A stretch of DNA of 64,000 bases from Vermiculatibacterium agrestimuris (GTDB lineage: Bacteria > Bacillota > Clostridia > Oscillospirales > Oscillospiraceae), in the NCBI RefSeq assembly GCF_943193085.1, contig NZ_CALPCU010000004.1, forward strand, positions 59,749 to 123,748, in the 5' to 3' direction. Below, piece after piece: positions 51,280-59,598 of the stretch (position 1 is the stretch's first letter; the number at the start of each line of letters is the position of its first letter). The notes under the pieces are model-generated. The model was not told where the DNA came from. It saw only the letters and a list, made by a program, of their open reading frames with translations, and did no database searches. Position numbers and translations under genes: made by a program.

Positions 51280-52596
51280 TCATTCCTCTGCCACCCAGCC
51301 GGCGGTCAGCTCCAGCTGGCCGTTGTCGCTGTAGCGCAGCGCCAGCTTCCCCCCCGCCTGGGGCAGGGAATCCATCGCGGCGGCGGCCAGCCGCTCCCCC
51401 GGCACAGTGGCGGTCAATCCCGTCCCTGCGCAAGCGCGCAGGTTCAGGCTGAAATCGCTGATCCGGTGGCCCTTGACGGAGAACCAGGCCGCCTCCCCGG
51501 TCTCCCCTGTCCACACGGGGACGCCGCCCAGCCGGGCCTGGAAGCGCACCAGCCAGCCCTCGGCGGTGGCCTCCACCCCGGAGAGGACATAGCCCATCTC
51601 ACCCTTCCAGGGCCCCACCGCCCGGTTCAGCAGCTCCCAGGCGGTCTCGGCGGCCTCGGCGGCAGTAGGCGTCTCCCCCTGGCCGCTCACCGCGTAGCGG
51701 CTCTCCTCCCCGGCGTGGAAGGTCACCTTTCCCGCCGCGCTCAGCCGCAGCCGGTCTCCATTTTCGTTGATGGCCAGCTCGCCTGCGGACTCGTAGGCGA
51801 AATCCACCCCGGACTGAAAGCCCAGGGAGCCCAGCACCCGCTCCAGCGCCTCCCGGTCTCCCACCAGATCCGGAGAGGAGGCGGCGTATATCTGGGGCTG
51901 GGGCGCGACCATGGGCACCAGCACAAAGGGATCCAGGGTTCCGTAGGTCTTGTCATATTGGGTCAGCGTGTAGGCGAAGGCCGCGCCGTTGGGGCTGAAT
52001 TCCCCAAGGACTTCCTCCAGGTGCCCCTCATAGACCACCTGGGTGCGGGCGCGGCGGTAAACGTTGCCCGTCCGCCAGCACAGCCATACCTCCGTACCGT
52101 CCCAGGCCAGCAGCAGCGCCTCTGCCTGCCCGGAAATGTCTTGCCCGCTGCCCAGCCAGTCCGACAGCACACTCATAGGCGGCGTGCCCTGAAAGGCGCA
52201 GTACAGCCCCGGCGCTTCCATCAGCTCCTGGAACTGGCGGCGGGTCATGCTCTCCGCCGTACCGGCGGTGGCGAAGCCCTCCCCCAGCAGGTAGGAGATC
52301 CGGTCAAAGGCCCGGCCCACCAGATTTTCGTCATAGCTCACCCCATAGAGCCCCATACCGTTGCGCACCGATACCAGATAGGGGGCCACCGCCTCATAGC
52401 GGGGCTGATCCACCGTTGAGACCGGCTCCGCCGGTTCGGCCATCCAGTCCTGCATCTGAGAGAACATGGGGGTCTGGAGGGCCAGCAGCACCGCTGAGCA
52501 GGTCAGCGCCAGAATGAGCGCGTCCTTGCACAGCTCCACCACCCGCTGTCTGGCGGTGGGCCTGGCCATGGGCGGCGACCACTTACGCCTTGCCAT
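51280..52596 (-). CDS. yycH: WalRK regulatory membrane protein YycH
   Basis: 438 aa. One N-terminal TM helix (ALILALTCSAVLLALQTPMF), then a large extracytoplasmic part with the YycH three-domain character. The start at 52596 overlaps walK by 14 bases; ATG at 52569 is an alternative. Confidence 0.8.
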   Translation of the reverse strand: MARRKWSPPMARPTARQRVVELCKDALILALTCSAVLLALQTPMFSQMQDWMAEPAEPVSTVDQPRYEAVAPYLVSVRNGMGLYGVSYDENLVGRAFDRISYLLGEGFATAGTAESMTRRQFQELMEAPGLYCAFQGTPPMSVLSDWLGSGQDISGQAEALLLAWDGTEVWLCWRTGNVYRRARTQVVYEGHLEEVLGEFSPNGAAFAYTLTQYDKTYGTLDPFVLVPMVAPQPQIYAASSPDLVGDREALERVLGSLGFQSGVDFAYESAGELAINENGDRLRLSAAGKVTFHAGEESRYAVSGQGETPTAAEAAETAWELLNRAVGPWKGEMGYVLSGVEATAEGWLVRFQARLGGVPVWTGETGEAAWFSVKGHRISDFSLNLRACAGTGLTATVPGERLAAAAMDSLPQAGGKLALRYSDNGQLELTAGWVAEE

Positions 52597-54379
52597 TCTT
52601 CGGCCCCCTCACTGGCAGCTCCACCCGGATGGTAAGGCCGGGCTCGGGCTTGTCCACGATGCGGATATCTCCCTGATGCTGGTCTACGATCTCCTTGGCG
52701 ATGGACAGCCCCAGGCCGGTGCCGCCCGACTCCCGGGAGCGGGCCTTGTCCACCCGGTAGAACCGCTCAAAGATGCGGCCTCTGTCCTGCTTGGGGATGC
52801 CGATGCCGTTGTCGCTGACCTCCAGCCATACCCGGCCGCTGTCCAGCTTCCCGGCAGAGACCTCGATCTTCCCTCCGTCTGGAGTATATTTGATGGCGTT
52901 GGACACCACGTTCATCATCACCTGGGTCACCCGCTCCCGATCCGCCGTGATCTGGGGCAGTCCCGGCTCCAGCACCATGGTCAGGCTGTGGCCGTGGCGC
53001 TGGGCCTCCATCATGTTGGCGCTGACCATGCTCTCGATGGCTTCGGCAAAGGAAAAGGAGGTCAGGTTCAGCTCTCCCCGGCCGGAGTCGAACCGGGACA
53101 GGGTGAGCAGGTCCTGGACAATGTGAGCCATCCGGTCAGACTCGCTGAGGATCACGCTCAAAAAGTTTTTTTCCGTGTCCGCCGGCAGGGCCCCGGCGTT
53201 GTCCACCAGGGTCTCGGCATAGGAGTGGATATTGGTCAGGGGGGTGCGCAGCTCGTGGGAGACGTTGGCCACAAACTCCTTGCGCATCTCCTCGGTCTTG
53301 TGCCGTTCGGTCACATCGTGGATCACCACCAGCACGCCGGTCTGCTCCCGGTGCTCCTTGTCAAAAAGCGCCATCAGCAGCTCCAGGCTTCGTCCTCCCA
53401 GCTCCAGGCTGGCGGAGACATAGCCCTCCCGCCGGTCGGCCAGCAGCTCCTCCTGGATCGCCCCGCCGCCGAAGATGGCGGCGTAGTCAATGACCTCCCC
53501 CACCGGAAGCGGCCGGCCCAGCATCTCCTCGGCGGCGGGGTTGGAGTGGATGATCTCCCCCCTGGGCGTAAAGGCCAGCACCCCGTCGGTCATGCACAAA
53601 AAGAGGGTGTCCAGCTTGTTGCGCTCGTTTTCCACCTCCTGGATGGTGTTTTTCAGCTGCCCCGCCATGTTGTTGAAGGTGGCGGTGAGCACGCCGATCT
53701 CATCCCTGGAGTCCACCTCGATCTTGTGGGAGAAATCGCCCTCCGCCACCTCCTCCGCGCCCTCGGTGAGCCGTTCAATGGGGGTGATGAGGGTCTTGGA
53801 CAGCAGGAAGGAGAGCAGTACGGAAATGGCGATGCCAAAGGCCAGCGCCTCCAGGATGAGGGTCACCATCTGACCGGTCAGGTTCTGCACGGTCTGCTTG
53901 TTGTCCTTGATGTAGACCACATAGTCCCGCCCTCCCCGGCAAATGGGGATGGCCACGTCCATATAGGCCGCCGAGGCGTCGGAGGCGTCCCCCACCGTCC
54001 CGGTGAGGGCAGCGGAGAGGTTGTGGGTCATAGGCAGGTTCCCGCTGTGCTCGGCGCTGTCAGAGCTGGTCAGGCATGCGCTGGTGGCGGCGTCCAGCAC
54101 ATAATAGTTCCGGGTCTGGCCGTCCACGCCCAGATTGCCTGTATAGGTGCGCAGCATCTGCCCGATCTGCTCCGCACCGTCCTCCTCGTCCTCGGCGGCA
54201 TTTTGCAGATCCTGGACGAACTCCACGTCATTTTGGAACACGCTTTGCATCTGGTCGTAAAACTGGTTGAGATAAAACCCGGACACCGAGTTCACCAAAA
54301 ATGCGCCCACCACGGTCATCAGCGAGATAATGAGCAGCGTCATGATGAGCATGAGCTTCATATGCAGGCTGCGGAACAC
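52583..54379 (-). CDS. walK: Sensor histidine kinase WalK
   Basis: 598 aa. TM1 about 9-30, extracytoplasmic domain, TM2 about 170-195, HAMP (LITPIERLTEGAEEVAEG), PAS, HisKA with the phospho-His in FVANVSHELRTPL, and HATPase with N-box VVSNAIKYTPDG and GTGLGLSIAKEIV. Essential-type wall-homeostasis kinase of Firmicutes. GTG start with AAGGGGGTGG upstream. Confidence 0.92.
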   Translation of the reverse strand: MFRSLHMKLMLIMTLLIISLMTVVGAFLVNSVSGFYLNQFYDQMQSVFQNDVEFVQDLQNAAEDEEDGAEQIGQMLRTYTGNLGVDGQTRNYYVLDAATSACLTSSDSAEHSGNLPMTHNLSAALTGTVGDASDASAAYMDVAIPICRGGRDYVVYIKDNKQTVQNLTGQMVTLILEALAFGIAISVLLSFLLSKTLITPIERLTEGAEEVAEGDFSHKIEVDSRDEIGVLTATFNNMAGQLKNTIQEVENERNKLDTLFLCMTDGVLAFTPRGEIIHSNPAAEEMLGRPLPVGEVIDYAAIFGGGAIQEELLADRREGYVSASLELGGRSLELLMALFDKEHREQTGVLVVIHDVTERHKTEEMRKEFVANVSHELRTPLTNIHSYAETLVDNAGALPADTEKNFLSVILSESDRMAHIVQDLLTLSRFDSGRGELNLTSFSFAEAIESMVSANMMEAQRHGHSLTMVLEPGLPQITADRERVTQVMMNVVSNAIKYTPDGGKIEVSAGKLDSGRVWLEVSDNGIGIPKQDRGRIFERFYRVDKARSRESGGTGLGLSIAKEIVDQHQGDIRIVDKPEPGLTIRVELPVRGPKNGKA

Positions 54380-54426
54380 AGGGCCACCCCCTTTGGGAAA
54401 ATGGAAAGGAATTATGCGGGGATATA

Positions 54427-56106
54427 TCAGGAGATCTGATAGACCCGCAGGGTGCTGTAGGGACGCTTGGGATCCTTGGGTTTGGAGATCAGCTCTCCAT
54501 CCACCAGCCGGTAATCGTATTTGGCCTCGTCATAGGCCGCCACGGTGAGGCCCGCCTCCCCGGCCACGACGCCGCAGACCGCCCCCTTGAGCCGGTGGCG
54601 GGAGACGGGGCGGAGGGTCTCGTCATAGCCCATCAGGGTGCCGCTGCCCGAGCAGACCCAATAGCGGCCCGCCCGGTCGGCCCAGGCTCCCCACTGCTTG
54701 TCCTTCACGAGAAGCTGTTGGCGGATGGACAGATCCCCGGGATCCAGGAGCCACAGGCCCTGGGTATAAGAGGACAAAAACAGGGTATCCCCACTGGGAG
54801 AAAAGGCGACATCCCAATTGCACCAGCCGGGCAGCTCCACCCGGCCCAGCAGATTCAGCTCGGCGTCCAAACGGAAAAGCGTGGTTTTTTGCGCGAGATA
54901 GTCCGTCCTGACCAAATAGAGGCCCTCTCTCCGCAGAAGGAACCGGGTGTTCTGTTCCACTTCTGCCTGGGAGCCCTGCCGCCCCTCCAGATCAAGCCAG
55001 GACAGCCGCTGGCACTCTTCATCGCTGGTATCGGAAATATAGACGCGCTCCTGGGTGACCGTCATCACGCTGGTAAATTGGGGCAGGGCCCTGCTCCATC
55101 GGGGCCGCCCATCCGGCCCAAACCGGGCGACTGCATAGGCGGGGGGGCCGTAGTCGGAGGCGAAGAGGAAGCCACCCCAAAAGCCCCCGTCGGGCAGCAG
55201 ACGGAATACCTTGGGGTCGCTGGCGGCCACCGCCCGGCCCTCACATTCCAGGGGCTCCTGCCAGGGCAGAATATCCTGGGAGTCGTAGTCGATGACGCTT
55301 CCCGTGGAGAAGCCCATTTCGCTCCACCCCTGGGAAAGAGACACGATCCTCCCGCCCTCGATGCGGCAGGTCTTATCAGGGTCAAAGCCCCCCTGGGGCC
55401 CCACGCACACAAGGCCCTTGTCCGCCTCCAGCCGCCAGAGCTGGTTGGCGGGGGACAGGTACTGCCCCTCCCCGTCCGTCGGGGTCAAAATGTGATACTT
55501 ACTGTCCGTCTCCATGGAATAACCGGCCGACACCACCATTTGGGGCAGCTCCTGAATGACCTCTGCCCGGGTCGTACTCTTGAGTTTGGGCGGGTCGGGG
55601 TGGTTCGCCAGCCAGGCGTCTGCCCGGGCCTCGTCCCGAGCAGCGGGCTTTGTGGGCGGAAATTCCTTGTCCGCCCACAGGGGCAGGCCCAAAAGGGCCG
55701 CCGTCAGTTTCAGCTGTTCACAGGCGTCCCCCTTCTTCCAGACGGCTCTCAGCCGCTTCTCATCCTCAGGGGGAAGGCCCAGAGCTTCCCGAAACAGCCG
55801 GATGTTCCCCGGCTTGTTTTCATTCTCATAGGGATTTAAAAGGTGCCCTGTCAGCCTCTTTCCGGCCTGAAAGAGCTCAAAACTTACCACATCGTCGTCA
55901 AAAAGAGCGGCGGAGAGCACCACTGCCTGGGGCAGCCTTCGGGAGAGCTTCTTCCCCTCCCGCTCTACGCTGCCCCACTGAAACTCCTCCTGATAAGCGG
56001 AGACGAACCCCTCTGCCCACTGTCCCACCAAAGCCTTGGGCAGCAAAGCGGAGACCTCCTCCAAAGAGGCCCCTTTCACATGCAGGTTGCCCAGCTTTGT
56101 TCCCAA
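54427..56106 (-). CDS. Unknown propeller-like protein between walR and walK
   Basis: 559 aa from the TTG at 56106 (GGAGGG, 8-base spacer, 4 bp after the walR stop). No signal peptide or TM segment, so it should be cytoplasmic. The N-terminal ~90 residues (GASLEEVSALLPKALVGQWA...LFQAGKRLTGHLLNPYE) look like a separate small domain. The C-terminal two thirds has repeated beta-strand units of propeller type (FSPSGDTLFLSSYTQGLWLL, YISDTSDEECQRLSWLDLEG). Not part of the standard walRK-yycHI operon. Function unknown. Confidence 0.65.
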   Translation of the reverse strand: MGTKLGNLHVKGASLEEVSALLPKALVGQWAEGFVSAYQEEFQWGSVEREGKKLSRRLPQAVVLSAALFDDDVVSFELFQAGKRLTGHLLNPYENENKPGNIRLFREALGLPPEDEKRLRAVWKKGDACEQLKLTAALLGLPLWADKEFPPTKPAARDEARADAWLANHPDPPKLKSTTRAEVIQELPQMVVSAGYSMETDSKYHILTPTDGEGQYLSPANQLWRLEADKGLVCVGPQGGFDPDKTCRIEGGRIVSLSQGWSEMGFSTGSVIDYDSQDILPWQEPLECEGRAVAASDPKVFRLLPDGGFWGGFLFASDYGPPAYAVARFGPDGRPRWSRALPQFTSVMTVTQERVYISDTSDEECQRLSWLDLEGRQGSQAEVEQNTRFLLRREGLYLVRTDYLAQKTTLFRLDAELNLLGRVELPGWCNWDVAFSPSGDTLFLSSYTQGLWLLDPGDLSIRQQLLVKDKQWGAWADRAGRYWVCSGSGTLMGYDETLRPVSRHRLKGAVCGVVAGEAGLTVAAYDEAKYDYRLVDGELISKPKDPKRPYSTLRVYQIS

Positions 56107-56110
56107 CGGT

Positions 56111-56827
56111 CTATCCCTCCTGGTGGAACAGATAGCCCAGCCCCCGCCGGGTGATGATGAACTTGGGGTTGGCCGGGTCGTCCTCCACCTTCTCCCGCAG
56201 CCGCCGCACGGCCACGTCCACCGCCCGCACGTCGCCCACATAGCCGTCGTAGTTCCACACGTGCTCCATCAGCGCCTCCCGGGAGAAGACCTTCTCCGGC
56301 TGGGCGGCCATAAACTTCAAAAGCTCGAACTCCCGCTGGGTCAGATCCAGGGCCTTTCCATCCTTGAAGGCCATGAGCAGGGCGATGTCCACCAGAATAC
56401 GGCCCCGCTCCAGCCGCTGTCCCTCCCCCGCGCCAGAGTCGGTGGGCTGGGCGGTGAGCATTTCGGTGCGGCGGATGTTGGCCTTCACCCGGGCCAGCAG
56501 CTCCCGCATGGAGAAGGGCTTGGTTATGTAGTCGTCGGCGCCCAGCTCCAGGCCGAAGACCTTGTCGCTCTCCTCCTCCCGGGCGGTGAGCATGATGATA
56601 GGGGTAGAGCGGTTGCGCTCCCGCACCGACTTACACACATCGAAGCCATCCATCCGGGGCAGCATCAGATCCAGCAGGATCAGGTCGGGATCCTGCTCCA
56701 GAGCCAGCTTCAACCCGGTCTCTCCGTCGTAGGCCTCTATAGTGTCATAGCCCTCCTTGCCCAGGTTGAAGGCCAGGATATCCACGATATTCTTCTCATC
56801 TTCCACAATGAGGATCTTCTTGCTCAT
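56111..56827 (-). CDS. walR: Response regulator WalR
   Basis: 238 aa OmpR/PhoB type. Receiver with acidic pocket (IVEDE), phospho-Asp in LILLDLMLPRMDG and Lys in DYITKPFS; C-terminal winged helix (LTQREFELLKFMAAQPEKVF...VDVAVRRLREKVE). Start ATG at 56827 with GGAGG 6 bases upstream; the ATG overlaps the end of the NUDIX gene by four bases. Confidence 0.93.
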   Translation of the reverse strand: MSKKILIVEDEKNIVDILAFNLGKEGYDTIEAYDGETGLKLALEQDPDLILLDLMLPRMDGFDVCKSVRERNRSTPIIMLTAREEESDKVFGLELGADDYITKPFSMRELLARVKANIRRTEMLTAQPTDSGAGEGQRLERGRILVDIALLMAFKDGKALDLTQREFELLKFMAAQPEKVFSREALMEHVWNYDGYVGDVRAVDVAVRRLREKVEDDPANPKFIITRRGLGYLFHQEG

Positions 56828-57381
56828 TTTGTTCCTCCCGCCTCTCGGCTCATGTATTCCTTCGCTTTCAAAATACACGCCACGGTCTTGGCGTCAGTCA
56901 GCTCTCCCGTCATGACCCGCTGGACCAGCGTCTCAAAATCAGCGTGTCTGACCTCCAAAAACTCGTCGGCGTCCAAATGCTGTTCGCCAAACTTCAGTCC
57001 CCGGGCCAGGTACATATGTAGCACCTCTCCGGAAAATCCGGGGGAGGCCAGAAGACAGCCCAGGTAGATAAACTCCTCCGGCTGCGCCCCGATCTCCTCC
57101 CGCAGCTCCCGAAGAGCCGCGTCCCTATGGGGCTCCGACGGGGAGTCCAGCTTCCCTGCGGGCAGCTCCTCCACGACCCGGCCAAAGGGGTAGCGGAACT
57201 GCCGCACGGTATAGACCGTGCCGTCCTCCTCCATGGGCAGCACACATACGCCGCCGGGATGCTCCACCACCTCGCGGCTGGCCAGCGCTCCGTTGGGCAG
57301 CCGGGCCGTATCCTGGCGCAGCGTTACGATTTTCCCCCGAAAGAGGACTTTGCTGTCCACCGTCTCCTCCCGAAGCTCCAT
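56824..57381 (-). CDS. NUDIX hydrolase, ADP-ribose pyrophosphatase-like
   Basis: 185 aa. NUDIX box GKLDSPSEPHRDAALRELRE then EIGA: the REL-EE-G part is intact, but there is one extra residue between the first Gly and Glu compared with GX5E. The ELPAGKLD start is typical of ADP-ribose pyrophosphatases. Overlaps walR by four bases, so it heads the wal operon. Confidence 0.85.
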   Translation of the reverse strand: MELREETVDSKVLFRGKIVTLRQDTARLPNGALASREVVEHPGGVCVLPMEEDGTVYTVRQFRYPFGRVVEELPAGKLDSPSEPHRDAALRELREEIGAQPEEFIYLGCLLASPGFSGEVLHMYLARGLKFGEQHLDADEFLEVRHADFETLVQRVMTGELTDAKTVACILKAKEYMSREAGGTK

Positions 57382-57425
57382 CTCATCACCTCATTATGAC
57401 ACAGATCTCATATCCATATGTAGAT

Positions 57426-57434
57426 AGTATATCA
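57426..57434 (-). promoter_or_regulatory. Possible extended -10 promoter of the NUDIX-wal operon
   Basis: Minus strand TGATATACT (TG-N-TATACT), about 45 bases before the NUDIX ATG. No clear -35. Confidence 0.4.
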
Positions 57435-57563
57435 CAAGAAAATCCATTCCGCCACCTTAATCTTTTTGTTTTTCTCCCCAGCCGCCCCTTCCAATCTTTA
57501 CAGCTGTACCTTCCTGCTCTAAAGTCCTATAATCGTAAAAGAAACAGCAAAGGAGGCCCCTCT

Positions 57564-57851
57564 ATGACCATCCAACCCATCGGCGACGCCGGCGGCGCCC
57601 TCTGTCTCAGCGCCGCCGACCTCTCTCCCTACGGCTTTTCCCCCTCCACTCTCACCCTGGAGCAGGCTCTATCCCTCATCAAAGACGCCTACCGCCGGGC
57701 GGGCATCCCTTTGGAGGGCACTGTAGAGCTGGAGCTCTACCCCGGTCAGTGGGGGGTCATGCTCTTCGCCCATACCGGCGGCGAAATGCCGGCCCGGCCC
57801 ATCCCCCGCCGGCCCCTTCGCCGAGGGCGCATCCGCCGGGAACCTACATAA
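57564..57851 (+). CDS. Small protein with weak resemblance to MecA N-terminal domain
   Basis: 95 aa; AAAGGAGG 7 bases before the ATG, and TATAAT at 57528-57533. The pattern CLSAADLSPYGFSPSTLTLE followed by helix and LELYPGQWGVMLFAH is like the substrate-binding N-domain of MecA-type adaptors, but the C-terminal ClpC-binding part is absent. The end is Arg/Pro-rich. Tentative; treat as hypothetical. Confidence 0.6.
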   Translation: MTIQPIGDAGGALCLSAADLSPYGFSPSTLTLEQALSLIKDAYRRAGIPLEGTVELELYPGQWGVMLFAHTGGEMPARPIPRRPLRRGRIRREPT

Positions 57852-57858
57852 TTTCACG

Positions 57859-57886
57859 TTTACTTTTTTCCAAAGTATGGTATAAT
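57859..57886 (+). promoter_or_regulatory. Promoter of smpB
   Basis: TTTACT (57859-57864), 16-bp spacer, TATAAT (57881-57886). Confidence 0.65.
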
Positions 57887-57920
57887 GGGGAACAGCCCTT
57901 CAAAGGAGGAGGTGACCCCC

Positions 57921-58385
57921 ATGGACAAAAAAGGCGTCAAGCCCATCGCCAAAAACGCAAAAGCCTTCCACGACTATTTTGTGGAGGAGCGTTACGAGGC
58001 CGGCGTCGTCCTCTCCGGCACGGAGGTCAAGTCCATCCGCCAGGGGGGTGCCAACCTGAAGGACAGCTGGTGCCAGGTAAAAGACGGTGAGCTGTGGCTC
58101 TACGGGGTACATATCAGCCCCTATGAAAAGGGTAACATCTTCAACAAAGATCCCCGCCGCACCCGCAAGCTGCTCATGCACCGCCGGGAGATCATGCGCC
58201 TTTTGGGCACCGTCCAGCGGGACGGACTCACCCTTGTCCCGCTGTCCCTCTACTTCAAGGACTCCAAGGTAAAAGTGGAGGTGGGCCTGTGTAAGGGCAA
58301 GAAGCTCTACGACAAGCGGGCCTCCGCCGCGGAGCGGGACTCCAAGCGGGCCATGGATCGGGCCATGAAGTCCTATAACCGGTAA
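57921..58385 (+). CDS. smpB: SsrA-binding protein SmpB
   Basis: 154 aa, full length. GVVLSGTEVKSIRQGGANLKDS, VHISPYEKGN and the basic C-terminal tail (KLYDKRASAAERDSKRAMDR) are conserved features that bind tmRNA and the ribosomal A site. Start ATG at 57921 with AAGGAGGAGG upstream. tmRNA itself is encoded 630 bp downstream. Confidence 0.96.
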   Translation: MDKKGVKPIAKNAKAFHDYFVEERYEAGVVLSGTEVKSIRQGGANLKDSWCQVKDGELWLYGVHISPYEKGNIFNKDPRRTRKLLMHRREIMRLLGTVQRDGLTLVPLSLYFKDSKVKVEVGLCKGKKLYDKRASAAERDSKRAMDRAMKSYNR

Positions 58386-58445
58386 AGGGCGCGGGCTTTC
58401 TCACAGCCCGCCGGAATGAATCGAAACGAGAAAGGATGAAGCGCT

Positions 58446-58967
58446 ATGAGCAACCCTATCGTGACCATCGAAATGGAAAACGGCGGCGTCATCAAGGCCG
58501 AGCTCTATCCCCAGGTGGCCCCCAACACGGTGAACAATTTTATCTCTCTGGTGAAAAAGGGCTTCTATAACGGCACTATCTTCCACCGCTGTATCCCCGG
58601 CTTTATGATCCAGGGGGGCGATCCTCAGGGCACGGGCACCGGCGGGCCGGGATACACCATCCCCGGCGAGTTTACCTCCAACGGCTTCAAAAACGATCTC
58701 AAACACGACCGGGGCGTCCTCTCCATGGCCCGGACTATGATCCCCGACTCGGCGGGCAGTCAGTTCTTCCTCATGGTGGCCCCCGCCCCCCATCTGGACG
58801 GGGAATATGCCGCCTTCGGCCAGGTCGTGGAGGGAATGGACGTGGCCGACAGGATCGTCCTCGCCCCCCGGAACGTCTATACCGACAAGCCCAACCAGGA
58901 TCAGCGGATGAAAAAGGTCACTGTGGATACCTTCGGGGTGGACTATCCGGAGCCGGAAAAATCATAA
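58446..58967 (+). CDS. Cyclophilin-type peptidyl-prolyl isomerase
   Basis: 173 aa. Conserved FHRCIPGFMIQGGDPQGTGTGG (split here as FHRC, GFMIQGGDPQGTG), MARTMIPDSAGSQFFLM and LDGEYAAFGQVVEGMD. No signal peptide: cytosolic. GAAAGGATG precedes the ATG. Confidence 0.93.
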   Translation: MSNPIVTIEMENGGVIKAELYPQVAPNTVNNFISLVKKGFYNGTIFHRCIPGFMIQGGDPQGTGTGGPGYTIPGEFTSNGFKNDLKHDRGVLSMARTMIPDSAGSQFFLMVAPAPHLDGEYAAFGQVVEGMDVADRIVLAPRNVYTDKPNQDQRMKKVTVDTFGVDYPEPEKS

Positions 58968-59015
58968 ATCTCTCAGGCCCCAGCGGGCCGTCACGGCGGC
59001 TGATGCCGCCTCGAC

Positions 59016-59363
59016 GGGGGCGTACTGGTTTCGACGGGGGCGTGGAAGTGGGAATAGCGGGCGGATGCGCCTAACATCCTTAAAATGGGCAAAAAACAAT
59101 TAAACGCCAACAATAACGTTGAGCTTGTCGCGGCTTAAGCCGTGACCGTCCCGCCCGAGAGGGCCACGGCTTGGGACGGGGCGTCGTTGCGTGGCGAACG
59201 TGAGTGCGGCAAAGCTTTGAGCCCACCATGCACAATGAAGCTACCAAGCCTATGAGTGTGTCAGCCCACGCTTAGGTAAGGGAATGTAAAGGACTGTCTG
59301 CGCCCGGAGAAGTTCCCATGAAAATGCTTTCGGACGGGGGTTCGACTCCCCCCGCCTCCACCA
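59016..59363 (+). ncRNA. ssrA: tmRNA
   Basis: About 348 nt. The 5' end GGGGGCG pairs with CGCCTCC just before the ACCA 3' end to make the tRNA-like acceptor; the conserved TGGTTTCGAC follows the 5' end, and the T-arm GGGTTCGACTCCC is near the 3' end. The tag frame reads ...NANNNVELVAA then stop (TAA at 59137-59139), with a hydrophobic degradation end. smpB lies just upstream. Confidence 0.95.
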
Positions 59364-59369
59364 TAATGA

Positions 59370-59418
59370 ATAGACACCGCTTTTCGAACATTTTTATCGA
59401 AAAGCGGTGTCTATCATT
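59370..59418 (+). terminator. ssrA terminator
   Basis: ATAGACACCGCTTTTCGA and its exact complement form an 18-bp stem around a 9-base loop. Confidence 0.85.
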
Positions 59419-59532
59419 TTCTGGAAACCTTGCAGCACAGGCTTTCACACTTTTCTGTGTCTTGGAATTGATTTTTCAAAACACCACAAACTCAAAATAC
59501 GTAGGCCAATGAAGAAAACCAAATTTATTTCA

Positions 59533-59561
59533 TTGTCAATTTGTACCGAATAATGTATAAT
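59533..59561 (+). promoter_or_regulatory. Promoter of the DUF262/HNH gene
   Basis: TTGTCA (59533-59538), 17-bp spacer, TATAAT (59556-59561). Confidence 0.75.
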
Positions 59562-59598
59562 ACTTTATCATAGAAAAAATTTTTAAAGAGGTGTTTTT

